NCBI GenBank assembly: GCA_003833135.1
Contig: QZLH01000703.1
Location: forward strand, 11,032 to 37,091
Source of the DNA: Oehlia diaphana
Lineage: Eukaryota > Glomeromycota > Glomeromycetes > Glomerales > Glomeraceae
DNA: 26,060 nt
Direction: 5' to 3'
A program made the translations under genes and the position numbers. Below are positions 1-10,575 of this stretch, piece by piece; the stretch's first letter is position 1, and the number at the start of each line of letters is the position of its first letter. The notes below the pieces were generated by a model that worked only from the letters and a program-made list of their open reading frames with translations, ran no database searches and was not told where the DNA came from.

Positions 1-110
1 AAAACGTGATTGAGATTGAGATTGAGATTTCATATAGAATTTTCAATCTTAATATATTAGTAAGATTGAAATTCTATATTAAATTTCAATCTCAATCTCA
101 ATCACGTTTT
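1..110. repeat. 110-bp near-perfect palindrome (foldback/MITE-like)
   Basis: The first 110 bases read almost the same as their reverse complement. The two arms of about 49 bases differ by two mismatches and one single-base gap and leave only a few bases as a loop. The outer ends are AAAACGTGATTGAGATT and its complement, and the arms contain three copies of GAGATT. This is the shape of a foldback element or a tiny MITE. The window begins at its first base, so the left flank and any target duplication cannot be seen. Confidence 0.85.
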
Positions 111-506
111 TTGTGAAGACTCCCAGTACGTTCCAAATAAATGCCAACTTAAAAAGTTGCTTAAAGAAATATTGTTAAGATATAATATCTAAGATAATTT
201 AGGCGGCATTTCAGAAAGCTATGAAGAATGATTGAAAATGTATGCATAGTACAGCTAAAATGATCTAAGTATGTATGGTTTAAAGTACTAGTATATACAA
301 TTTATATTTACACACACATAGATTAGCGCATGAAAAAATACAATTCATTTATTTTATTACTTTTATACATACTAAATTAAAGAACTATTAAAATTTAGTT
401 TTGTAATTTCGCAGTTTCTTTAATAATTTATTTATGTTATTTTTGATATCAATTTACATGTAGTATTTAACGATATCGATCGAAGACTGATATCCCTCAT
501 CCAACA

Positions 507-810
507 AGCCCTGTTCAATTCTTGATCGTGCCAGATTGACCGAAATATGTATAACCAATCAGATCAAGGTAGTTACAATTGAGCACAGTTTTTGATTGAT
601 CGGATTGGTTATATTATCATAATACTGACAGTATGATGTTATATATAATGAAGGCAAAAACATGCAGACGTGTTGTTTATTATAACTGAAATTGATCTGG
701 GTGAACAATTTTTGTAGATCTATTTGACTGACCGCTGACTGCATCAGTAATCAGTTATTAAAGTGTGCGAATTTACGATAAATCCGATCCGGTTTAAATT
801 GAACAGGGCT
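507..810. mobile_element. 304-bp element with 14-bp terminal inverted repeats
   Basis: AGCCCTGTTCAATT at 507-520 is repeated exactly inverted at 797-810. A second inverted pair lies inside, at 551-567 and 596-612 (ATAACCAATCAGATCAA and its complement, one mismatch). No convincing target duplication flanks it and no coding sequence fits inside. I read it as a nonautonomous DNA transposon remnant of unknown superfamily. Confidence 0.6.
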
Positions 811-1261
811 ACTATATAGTTCGGTCATTAAGAATACTGCGGGGACCAATAGGAATTAAAGCTACTAATAATAATCTAATATTGATTTAAATATTGGATG
901 TCTCATAAAAATATCGGTCAGTAGAATCCCGCATATTCCTATCTAATAATCGACTGAACATTAACACATTATACTATTTAAAGTCACCTTTTTTATAAAT
1001 TAATCGGCTCTATTGCATATTCCTTTAAGTAATATTAATACAAAATTAAATTAAAATGCTTGTCTTGCTATACGGGTTTAAGTAATACCTTAATAGTCAT
1101 GTTCAAGTAATTACGTACGTACTAAATTTGTAAATCATACTATGATACCGATTTGCTATATAAAACAATATGAGTAATGTAATCAAAACTTGCTATTATA
1201 ATGCATGTACCAGTTATTTACTAGTTGTAATTAAGTTGAATATAGTAATAATATTATTGGT

Positions 1262-1561
1262 TTAGGCCACACAAATTCAATTATTCGGTTCACGTAACAT
1301 TGAAATTTTAAAATCGACCCGGGGACCCGGGGTTTATTGTTTATTAATAAAAAAGTTTATATATAAAATCGTGACATCTGATTGGTTGGCTTTTAAAGGG
1401 GAGGAATTTATTTTCGCTCCAGAAGTTCTCAGCCACGTGATAAAATTACCGCCAATAAAATTACGTCCTGATCACGTGATAAACTTTTTACATATAAACT
1501 TTTTTGAAAAAGTGACCCGGCCGGGTGAAGTGAACTGAAAAATCGAATTTGTGTGGCCTTA
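1262..1561. mobile_element. Harbinger-like MITE with TTA target duplication
   Basis: The ends 1265-1293 and 1530-1558 are inverted copies (about 26 of 29 match), beginning GGCCACACAAATTC. TTA stands directly outside each end, at 1262-1264 and 1559-1561. A 3-bp TTA/TAA duplication with GG-starting inverted repeats is typical of the PIF/Harbinger superfamily; that assignment is inference. The 294-bp interior is unusually GC-rich near both ends (ACCCGGGG twice at 1317-1332, CCCGGCCGGG near 1516) and holds two CACGTG hexamers (1434-1439 and 1473-1478). No open reading frame. Confidence 0.75.
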
Positions 1562-1564
1562 CCA

Positions 1565-2047
1565 CAAAATCCTGACAACCATAAATCGACAGTCTATAAT
1601 CCCGGCACCAAAATCCTGACAAACCCACATCAACTGAAATCCCGATAGTCACAAATTCTGACAGTTAAGTCAAAAATATTGACAGTCAAAATTCCAAAGT
1701 TTTTTTTTTTAAAAAAAAAAATTATATAAAATTTCCATAATTTAAAAATGCGGTGATGCGGCAACAAGCTAATTTATTCAATATAATTAATAAATTTTAT
1801 TAATTCCATGCAAATTAACTAACGTTACTATATTATTAATGAAAATTAAAGAAAAATTTTTTATCTAGTTAAAAGGATTATGCATAGTATATTACTAGAT
1901 CACTAAATTATTCCTTATCTTCGAAAATTAGAAATAATTGCATTAAAAAAATTAAGTAGTAATCTCAAATTCATCTGGTCGAATCTCAGACAGGATTTTG
2001 GCTGTCAAGATTTTAAATCATCGGGATTTGTGACTGTCAGGATTTTA
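1565..2047. mobile_element. 480-bp element with inverted subterminal repeats
   Basis: CAAAATCCTGACA at 1565-1577 is matched inverted by TGTCAGGATTTTA at 2035-2047. Between 1565 and 1695 variants of the motif AAATCCTGACAGTC recur several times in one direction; between 1985 and 2047 they recur in the opposite direction. Clusters of subterminal repeats in opposite orientation are a feature of DNA transposon ends, where they bind transposase. The middle (about 1700-1980) is plain AT-rich sequence with a T-run followed by an A-run near 1701-1720. It directly abuts the preceding MITE. Confidence 0.6.
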
Positions 2048-2345
2048 TTTTTCATATACTTATTTTTCATCAAGAAGATTAATTTTATTTTATATTTTCA
2101 AATTTTAATTAAAATGAATTAAAATAATATCCGGGAACATGTAATAAATAATTGACTATGATATATACAGTATACATTTAGAGATTTTCCAGGAATATAC
2201 CGAATAGTAAACAAAACTTTTACAAATATAATTGTTTTTAATTGAAAATATGGTAATGTTGCGCATAGTTTTAAAACTTGCTCATAGAGAAACTACTTAA
2301 ATAATAGATTCCTGCAAAAATTCCTTCGGAAATCGCTAATAATAG

Positions 2346-2399
2346 ACCCTTTCTAAGAAAATGCTGATTTGTGAAAATCAATTTTCTTAGGAGGAGGGT
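2346..2399. repeat. Imperfect stem-loop
   Basis: ACCCT, CTAAGAAAA and GATTT on the left pair with AAATC, TTTTCTTAG and AGGGT on the right, separated by short internal bulges and a four-base loop (GTGA). The paired stretches total 19 base pairs. It may be a fragment of a foldback element; no function can be assigned. Confidence 0.5.
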
Positions 2400-3314
2400 T
2401 TCTCCACTTTGAAAACAGTGATAAATTACTCTATTTACAAATACTGTCCATGATTTTTCTGAAATTTTTTCCATCTGATTTGATTTAATTTGTTCGAAAC
2501 TTGTCTAATATAAAAAATTCAGAGCAACTTTCAGTCATACCAAGATTCAGGACAGATTAAAAATGTGGCAATTTCGGGCATGCAAAATGATAACTAGACA
2601 TATTCTGAACATTTTATGGAGTATATAGAATGAATCGGAAGTAATACGCGTGTAATCCATACTAAATAGTCCAATATGTGTTTTCAAATACTAATATTCT
2701 ACGTATAAGGTGATGCATGTTTTTACTCCTTTACATTGATACAACTAAAAAACATCTCATACGAATTAATCAAATTTTTTTACAATAATTAGTAGTAATT
2801 TTTGCTTTTGCTTACTTATTTAAAATTTTTATTTCTTTCATTTGCCTTTTATACTTTATCTACATTTTACCGACATAAAAAAATTTAATGCTACTCCGTT
2901 TAGGTTCTAAATATTGATAAAAAAACTAGACGCACTTTTGTCGGTTAAGTAATTATATTTATGTTTGAAAATAAGCAATCCTAGAATTTTATTATAGGCA
3001 GACTCGTGTTTGTGAAATAATATTACAGTTGACATTTGATATAACACCGAAAAATGAATTTGCCAATAATTTTTAATAAATTTTGTTCACCCATTTTTAT
3101 GACGACTCAGAATATTTAAATTGCGAAAACTTTTCTAAAAGAATGTTACCGGATATAGTTTATCCTGGAAAGGAATTAATCAGAATTTAAGCCGACACCA
3201 GAGTACGCATAAAAGTTGCAAGTAGCGGTGCACATCAAATATTCAAATGTAGTAGTTTCTATCCGGATAAAATCCGGACTAGGTAGTTATTTTCGTCTAA
3301 GCAGATCATCAAAC

Positions 3315-3324
3315 ATCACGTGAT
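3315..3324. promoter_or_regulatory. ATCACGTGAT palindrome (E-box) upstream of kinase gene 1
   Basis: This perfect 10-bp palindrome contains TCACGTGA, the consensus bound by bHLH factors of the fungal Cbf1 type. It ends 122 bases before the chosen start codon at 3447. The same 10-mer occurs at 1471-1480 and 20133-20142. Function as a binding site is inference. Confidence 0.45.
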
Positions 3325-3446
3325 TAAGAATACTTGCGGTCAATATGCACAATATGCATAATGTGTGTAACATTGCGTCATTACGATCATTTATTTGGTT
3401 TAATCTGAAACACTTCATGCGTCCCAAATTTTTTTTCTTTAAGAAA

Positions 3447-4763
3447 ATGACGGCTATTGCAAATACTGATACAGACAAATATGTTCAATGGATTGAGGAT
3501 GGTATTACTAAAGATTATATTAATTACTATGATTATAATGAATTTCAAGATATTCGATGTATAGGTTTTGGTGCATACGGTAGAGTTTATCGAGCTACTT
3601 GGGAAAGTTCGGATACTGTTGTTGCATTAAAATCTTTTGAATTTAATAACTGTATTATGAAAGAAATTGTTAATGAGGTAAATATATAAAATCATTTATT
3701 ATTGATTATTAAACAATTTTTAAAAAAGTATATTTTTCATACTTTTATAGATAATGTTATTGAACAAAGTTAATTTACATAAAAATATCATTCAATTTTG
3801 TGGTATTACTAAAAGAAAAAGTAAGTGGTATCTTAAATATAATAATTAGTTTTTTTTAAAAAGATTTGATAAATTTAATTGATTTTATATTAGATAACGA
3901 AAATAATAAAAATTCAGATTATTTGCTTATTCTTGAATATGCAGATAGCGATACATTGAGAAATTATTTTAAAAAAAATTTTAATAAATTAGATTGGAAT
4001 AATAAATTACAATTCGCTATTCAAATTGCTAGTGCAGTCTTCTTTATGCATAAGAAAGATATTATTCATCGTGATCTAGTAAGTATATTATCAACTCATC
4101 GTTCTACATATGCAAATCAGGGTATTAATTCCAATTTTTTGTTTATTAATTAGCATTCTAAAAATATATTAGTTCATCAAAATATGATTAAAATAGCTGA
4201 CTTTGGACTTTCACGTAGAATAGCAGAAGTATCAAATAAAAAAGATGTTATTGGAATGCTTCCTTATATTGATCCACAGCTTTTCAAAAATCAAACAGAT
4301 GATGATAAAAAATATAAAGCAAACGAGAAATCGGATGTATATAGTGTTGGTGTACTCCTATGGGAGATATCATCTGGACGAATACCATTCAAGTCTTATG
4401 ATACTTTTCATCAACAACCAAAATTAATGGTGGAAATTTTAAGTGGAAAAAGAGAGACGCCAGTCGCTGATACTCCAATTGATTATTTAAATATTTATAA
4501 AAGTAAGATTCTTTATTATTAAAATTTGGTATTTTTTTTATAAGTATTAATTCTTTTTTTTATTAATATTTGTTTTAGAATGTTGGGAAGATAATCCAGA
4601 TGATAGACCAAATATTCAGCAAGTATTATCTGATCTAAAATCAATCAATATTAATACAAATGAGATGGAAATTTGTGAGAATACACTTGAAAATGATATA
4701 TTTGTAATGAATAATGTATATTCGAATCATTATTATCAACACTATTACTATTATGTGCTATAA
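3447..4763 (+). CDS. Tyrosine-kinase-like (TKL-type) protein kinase, five exons
   Basis: Exons 3447-3677, 3751-3820, 3894-4078, 4154-4502 and 4579-4763 join to 339 residues; every intron is GT...AG and 73-76 bp. The product is almost only a kinase domain, probably cytosolic, phosphorylating Ser/Thr or Tyr on an unknown substrate. Visible motifs: glycine loop GFGAYGRVY (40-48), VALK with Lys62, HRDL with catalytic Asp161, Asn166 in HSKNIL, DFG from Asp178, LPYIDPQLF where APE is usual, [12 protein letters not shown], and CW..NP.DRP near the end. All catalytic residues are present, so it should be active. There is no zinc ribbon, unlike the other two kinases here. The tail is rich in Asn, Tyr and His. 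An upstream in-frame Met at 3345 exists, but the added peptide is low-complexity and Phe-rich, so I chose 3447, just before the recognisable sequence. AATAAA lies at 4767-4772, four bases after the stop. Splicing is inferred from reading-frame continuity and homology. Confidence 0.88.
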
Positions 4764-5035
4764 TTTAATAAATCAAATAAAAAAAACGGAATCAAAAATA
4801 TTTTCGATTTTATGTTATATTATGTGAAAATTAACCAAATGATCCTTATACACTGAAGCCTCGTTTTTCCCATATGTAGTATTATTAATTGTAACATATG
4901 TATAATAAGGTGAAAATTTTTTTGCAAGAAACAAAATTCAAAATAAATATTGATTGCATGATTACAATATTTTTCGATTAAATTTATTTTTGTTGTTTAT
5001 AATTTCATCGTAAAAATATTTTGCTTTTTTTCAAG

Positions 5036-5466
5036 GTGTTTATTAAAAAGCCTCAAGCTAATGTATCAATAATTAAACAAAAAAATCCATTCGAAATAGG
5101 TAAATCTAACAGGCGTACCTTCATATTTGTCAAATGCAGCAACTTTAGTAAAAATTTTTATAGATTTGTCGAAATTCTTTATGAATTTCGATTATTATTA
5201 CGTGGAGGACAAGATGGATTTGATCCCGTAATTTTTCACTCAAAATGTGTTGATAAAGGTCCAACTATTGTAGTGAAAAACTATTGGTGGCTATAATCCT
5301 GCAACGTGGAAAAGTAATAAAGGACAAAGATACATCAATTGTACGGATAGTTTTATATTTTCTTTTAATAATGCAACAGAAAAGAGTAATACTATTTCTC
5401 CTATAAGAGATCGTAAAATGTAATTGGATATTTATCAAATGATATTACTGATGGTGATGGAGGTTA
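5036..5466 (+). pseudogene. TLDc-domain remnant, frameshifted
   Basis: From 5180 one frame reads YEFRLLLRGGQDGFDP followed by FHSKC and KGPT, the signature start of a TLDc domain. That frame stops at 5296. Just before, near 5275, the next frame takes over with IGGYNPATW and DSFIFSF, the following TLDc motifs, and ends at 5423. A third frame (IGYLSNDITDGDGG) carries on to a stop at 5466. At least two frameshifts are therefore present and the C-terminal half of the domain (the EVFQ-type end) is missing. In this fungal lineage TLDc domains usually follow a BTB domain; no BTB sequence is visible between the kinase gene and this piece. It is a dead fragment of an expanded family, about 270 bp downstream of the first kinase gene. 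Confidence 0.8.
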
Positions 5467-7650
5467 AATTAATCAATAATTCTAAGAATTAAAATTAAAG
5501 CTTTTCTTATGGAACAATCAAACAAAAATCGATTTTATACGAATTGACGCAAAATAAATTAATGTATTTTTAGGTATCGTTCTTAAATAAGCTGATGCCG
5601 GTCTTCTTTTTTGTGATTATACGACATTTAAACTAACAAGTTTTATTTTAAGCGTACTCTTCTCTATAAAAACAAATTAAATTAAATTAGTAACTTTAAT
5701 AACTTTAAATAATGATAAAATAAACGTATTTCTGTATTTCTTTGTATGCCATAGGTTTTCCAAATAAGATCATTTTTTTCGGTTTAAGGATCAAGAATTC
5801 ATAATCGTTTGACATTTATCATTAAGATCACTTACGAAATGAATGATTATTGATGCTACTTTCGTTCTTATTACGTGATGAGAATAGAATAATTTATATG
5901 ATAATTTTAAGAACGAACAATGTATATGTGATTAACAAATATACTATGTTTTATTGAATGAAATGAGATTTATAAGTAAATATATAGTATAAAGTATATA
6001 TGGAAAAATAAATAAAAGAAATTTAGAAAAGAAAAAAAGGATAAATGACATTGTTGCTTTATATACGAAGGAGTTAATAAAAGACAAAAATTTTCTTCGA
6101 ATTTTGGATTGCAAACTAAAATGATTCTAAGGATACAATCCTAAAATTTAAATTTTTACAAACTGGGAATAATTCTAATTTGTATTAAATACGCTATTTA
6201 CCTTCAGTTTATCGTTACGATCCATGATGATTCTAAAAAGGTAATGTAGCGGTAAATATACAGTTATTACAAAATGCATGTGTGACCCTCTGAATGCTTT
6301 GTTCAACTAGTATAATAATTGATAAGATCGTTTTAATACGTGAGACTTGTGAGAAAAACAAATCTGTCAAATCGATTTCTAAATATTTTTTTTATTTTGG
6401 CGTCATATTACATAATTTTTAGTTAATCGAAACACTTTTATTTTGAAATTTTAACGGATTAACAAAAATAGTTAGGAGATAATGTTATAACTTACTAACC
6501 TTAAACGATTCATTTGAATGATGGTAATATTTTTGATAATTTCTTAGTTTTAAAGTAAGTAATTTGATGTTACTTTTACGAATTTATAACAATTTTACGT
6601 TTGAGAAGATAAATAGAAAATTAATAAATATTTACAACATTTTAGTAATTTAATAATAAACTATGATACTATATTTTTTATTTGAATGAATACTACCTCG
6701 TGATCAAGTAAATATTCGAGGCTCAAAAATTTTTTTCGATCTTCTGATATCACGATATACTGTAGTTACTTTTGCGTAAAATAGACCTTCTTTACTCATA
6801 TTGGTCATAAAGATCACGTAAGATACTATAGGTTTGAAATCGAATTGCAAGGAACGACGATTTCTGACACCACAATGTCACCGCATTATTCCTTTTGGAT
6901 CTCTATAGAACATATAAGATTTTTCCTTTTGTGATAATTCCTACTAAAATATTATTACCTTTTTTAGATTCTGGCTGACGTTATTATAATTCCGGTCCTG
7001 ATGATAGTGAATTATTTTTGCCACCCTTTATATATACATACATGTGTCCTATCGGTCCTATCTCTTCTGGCCGATTGATAAAATGATTCATTTATGTAAG
7101 TGATTTTAAGAAATATGGTAAAATACATCTACTTACAATGTAATTATTCATTTTACACAAAAGTTTTTCTTAAATGATTTGGTTAATAGAAATTTTAAAC
7201 AAAAATTATAAAATTGTCATAATGTAGTTATTTATTTTAGCAAATCCTAAAAAATTAGGAATTACCTTTGAACTGAAATTCGTGACACGTGTGACGTATG
7301 GCTTTATTATTGATACCAATATAAATAATAAAAGGTTATGGTAGTACAGTTGTACTTGCAAATTATATATATATATATATACTGTGCTAGTAAAAATTTC
7401 GTACAACCATTTTTTGCAAAATAAGCTAATATTAGTAAATGCAAGACAAATGGTAGTACTTTAGGTTACTTTGTTGAGTAGTAACAAAATATATTGGCAC
7501 ATGTAATATAACGTATCACTAGTGTCCTTTGAAACGAGTATTTTTTTTAAAAAAAATTCTTTTTACTTTGTACTTTAAATACGGAATTTAGGATATTATT
7601 TTTATTTGACTTTATAATTGGATTGTTCTAAAATAATAAATTATGAAATT
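5467..7650. other. Gene-free AT-rich intergenic stretch
   Basis: No coding sequence, RNA gene or clear inverted-repeat element was recognised. A TA dinucleotide microsatellite of about nine units lies at 7364-7381. CACGTG occurs at 7286-7291 inside the near-palindrome GTGACACGTGTGAC, 360 bases before the next kinase start, and may belong to that gene's promoter. The minus-strand frame at 7206-7406 is low complexity and is not a gene. Confidence 0.5.
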
Positions 7651-9062
7651 ATGGACCAACAAAATAACTATAAACTAAAAATTGACTTTTTATTATCTAA
7701 TAATATACCTTTAAGTCATTCAACACGAACTACACCCGAAAAAATATTTGGGATATGTAATGAATGCAATCAAAGAAGAGAAATTTTCAATAAAACTGAT
7801 CAAATTTGTCACCCATGTTGTAAGGCAAGAACGTTACCACTAAGTGGAAATGATGTTATTGATAATTTTGTGAGGTACACATTAACTAATAATAGTGATA
7901 AAAGAGAAGGGAAAATGGAATTTGTTCCTTATGACAGATTCAAAAATGTAGAATTTAACGCTGAAGGAGGATTTAGTAAAATTTATAAGGCTACTTGGAT
8001 TGATGGTCCAATAGTCGATTGGAATGAAAAAAAACAAAAGTATAATCGTTATGGTGAAGTAACAGTTGCACTTAAGGAACTTAATAATTCTGAGAACATA
8101 AATTCTAAGGAGTTAAATGAGGTACAGTATTCCAATGTCAATTTAATTTATTATTAATTTTAATGTAAATTTATTAATTAAATTTATAATTTTCATAGCT
8201 CAAGATATATTATAATTTTACTTTAAATTGGCAACCTGATGAATATATGAAAAGAGTTTGTAACAGTACAAATACAAGTAATTTTAATAATATCAACACT
8301 TATTATGGTATTACTCAAAATCCTCTTACCAAAAATTTCATGATAATTACCGAATATTATGAACTAGGAAATTTAACATATTATATAGCAAATAATTTTT
8401 TTAATATGAATTGGTATGAAAAGATACAAATTTTGCAAGATATAATATCTGGACTTAAAAACATACATGATGCAAATATTATTCACAAAGATTATCATAG
8501 TGGAAATATTTTAATCCATAATTTCTATCCATCAATAACAGCAGCAATAACAGGCGATTTGGGATTAAGCAAATCAGCGATTGAATCATTAGATGATAAT
8601 AATGAGATTTATGGCGTTATTCCATATGTTGCACCAGAGGTCTTTAGAGGACAAAAATATACTAAAACTTCAGATATATATAGTTTTGGTATGATTATGT
8701 GGGAACTAATGTCAGGTAGAAAACCTTTTTGGGATAAAAATCATGATACAGATCTTATTATTGAAATATGTGATGGAGTTCGTCCTCCAATTGTAGAAAA
8801 TGCATCTAAAGTATATATTGAATTAATGAAAGAATGTTGGCATTCTGATCCGAATAAGAGACCAACAGCAACTGAATTAGAAACAAAAATTTCGAGTATT
8901 TGGAATGATGAGCCGTTTTATTTATATGGTTCATATTATGGAAGTATTAATCCAAATGGAATTATAAATTCAGCAGATATTGGGCCTATAACAATAAATA
9001 ACCCAGGTGGCAGGTGCTATATATATAAGCAGACCTCTGAGCGTTATGATAAAATCTGCTGA
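7651..9062 (+). CDS. Zinc-ribbon protein kinase with frameshift-truncated C-terminus
   Basis: Exon 1 is 7651-8121, intron 8122-8198, exon 2 from 8199; read as it stands the protein has 444 residues and stops at 9060-9062. The start is ATG 7651; the frame is open from 7618 but has no earlier ATG. Order of parts: a small Cys motif (CNEC at 36-39, CHPCC at 53-57), a linker, then the kinase: EGGFSKIYKATW (105-116), VALK with Lys142, HKD with Asp255 in place of HRD, SGNIL with Asn260, DLG from Asp277 in place of DFG, VAPE (301-304), SDIYSFGMIMWE, and CW..DP.KRP. HxD and DLG variants keep the catalytic and metal-binding Asp, so activity is plausible. A 25-residue insertion rich in Trp and Lys separates the glycine loop from Lys142, also seen in the kinase at 14498-19567. 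The last residues after NNPG are out of frame (see the next entry). Substrate unknown. Confidence 0.87.
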
Positions 9063-9344
9063 ATCTACCAGAAGTTTAAAAACTCAAAGTAAGAAATATT
9101 CTTTATTTCCCATCTAAATTAGTCAATCATAATTTAAAAAATTTTGCCTCTTCTAGATTGTTTGACAAATGAACTTGAGTTCAATATTGGCAATAATATT
9201 AACCTTAGTAAATATAGTAATAGTGATAGTGGTAAGTATCAATTGCATTTAACACAATAATGTTTTTTAATTAATTCATAAACTGATTAGGTTTTGTTAT
9301 AAAATATAGATTATATTAGCGAAGAAATTAATTTTGATATTTGA
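9010..9344 (+). pseudogene. Out-of-frame ancestral C-terminal tail of the kinase gene
   Basis: The +1 frame from about 9013 reads GAIYISRPL and continues to 9088, then intron 9089-9156, exon 9157-9231 (CLTNELEFNI and onward), intron 9232-9309 and a last exon 9310-9344 ending DYISEEINFDI and TGA. Both introns have good GTAAG donors and AG acceptors and keep one frame throughout, so these exons were recently coding. CAGGTG at 9004-9009 is repeated at 9011-9016; the extra 7 bases between the two copies exactly account for the change of frame. The acidic end EEINFDI resembles the usual end of this kinase family. The tail is lost unless the insertion is an assembly error. Confidence 0.75.
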
Positions 9345-9689
9345 TAAATTACGTTTATTAGTATTTCAAAGTATTATGATCGGTTTTGTAACTTTAATAT
9401 TTATGATGTACCAACAAAGCATTTGGACCAAATATTGTACTAATAAATGATATATTTCCTATCAACACAATATGAAATACCTAAAGCATTAATGAAAATT
9501 CAATTTTAGATAAGTTGTTGTTAATTAATATTCGAAAATCAATTGAATATGATGTCTTACGTCAATTCATTAAATAAAATTTTAAAGCACAAAAGTATTA
9601 TATATTTTACTGAATTTAGCTTATTATTATCTATTAATTTAAAAATTTTTGATACTTACTTTCTCACTACTGTTTCCTAAAGTTCCTGA
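9345..9689. other. AT-rich intergenic stretch downstream of the second kinase
   Basis: No gene or repeat recognised; it presumably holds the 3' end of the upstream transcript. Confidence 0.4.
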
Positions 9690-10340
9690 GAATAAGAACT
9701 CAGATGCTAACATAAGCTCGGAATGATGAGGCAGATGAACGACGGGTATGGTGGCTTAGGCCAAAAGATTAATGAAAGAAAAATGTGCTCTTCAGATAAT
9801 AATTCTGAGGCATAAAGTTGAGGCTGACTTGGCAGAATTTAACCAGGCCTGATATAAATGGAAAACTCGAGAAATAAATTCGTGATAAACTTACAAAATA
9901 ATCCACCAAACATGGCTAATCTAGGAGATGTTAATAAATTAATAGAGCCATAACTTGCACAATTCATCGACGACTGGGTAGACTGGTTGATGATCACATC
10001 CAATTTTTTAAGTTGTTTACCTTCTATGTACACTCCCGGTAAAAAGTATCCGACCACCCTAAAATCAATAATGTCAGGGTTTTTAATAAAAAAAAATTTT
10101 TCATTTATATTAAACTTTATAGTGAAAAAACCTAATTTAAAGTGTTTATTTGCTTAATTGTTTAGTTTTCATGGTGGTAAAAAATTTGACTTATTAACCA
10201 GGATAGATACAACAAAACTGACGCCAGAACTTGATTCTTTGACATAAAAATATAGCTTATGGGCCAAAAATCAGGAGTCAGGACGATTGGATCAGCAGTT
10301 GTTAGAAAATCATCAAAAATCGGTTAAAATGATGATTTAC
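9690..10340 (+). pseudogene. Degraded coding-like sequence, unknown family
   Basis: The stretch is less AT-rich than its surroundings. On the plus strand short, hydrophilic reading pieces follow one another in shifting frames: NDEADERRVWWLRPK near 9724-9768, VEADLAEFNQA near 9818-9850, YKWKTREIN soon after, and KYSLWAKNQESGRLDQQLL near 10250-10305. Stops and frame changes separate them. It looks like the relic of a charged, probably coiled-coil protein, but the minus strand is also open at 9839-10057, so the strand is uncertain. No family recognised. Confidence 0.35.
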
Positions 10341-10575
10341 ATATGAAATTCATAAAAATTCATTGCCTCACATGGATCATGAATTGATTCAGCTTCCTTG
10401 GACTTTATATGATTCAAAATCTTATTTTTTGCTTTTCTTTCCAGTTTCACAGTTTTCCCGTGATTAATTCTATTGACTGGACTTCTAACCCGATTTTGAG
10501 TTTTAAATTATTCAACTCGCTTTGGAGTGCCTCAATATGACTTTTATAATTTTATAATTTCTAATTCATTATGAC

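Larger units (their letters stand above)
2048..3446. other. AT-rich intergenic stretch upstream of the first kinase gene
   Basis: I see no gene here. The longest minus-strand frame (2271-2474) has no recognisable domain. Two structures stand out: an imperfect stem-loop at 2346-2399 and the palindrome ATCACGTGAT at 3315-3324. TATCCGGATAAAATCCGGA near 3260-3278 is a short direct repeat of ATCCGGA. Confidence 0.5.

Noticed and set aside
559..744. 61-residue minus-strand frame
   Set aside because: Lies within the 304-bp TIR element and shows no protein-like motif.
2271..2474. 67-residue minus-strand frame
   Set aside because: No domain; it overlaps the stem-loop, and its neighbourhood shows no splice or coding continuity.
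3345..3446. Upstream start adding 34 residues to the first kinase
   Set aside because: The extra peptide is low complexity with a Phe run and has no counterpart in the other kinases.
7364..7381. TA microsatellite as a notable element
   Set aside because: Short dinucleotide runs are expected in such AT-rich DNA.
7618..7650. Extension of the second kinase upstream of its ATG
   Set aside because: The frame begins at TTG; the first ATG in frame is 7651.
9011..9017. A tiny intron that would restore the kinase frame (GTGGCAG begins GT and ends AG)
   Set aside because: Seven bases is far too short for spliceosomal splicing; a duplication explains it.
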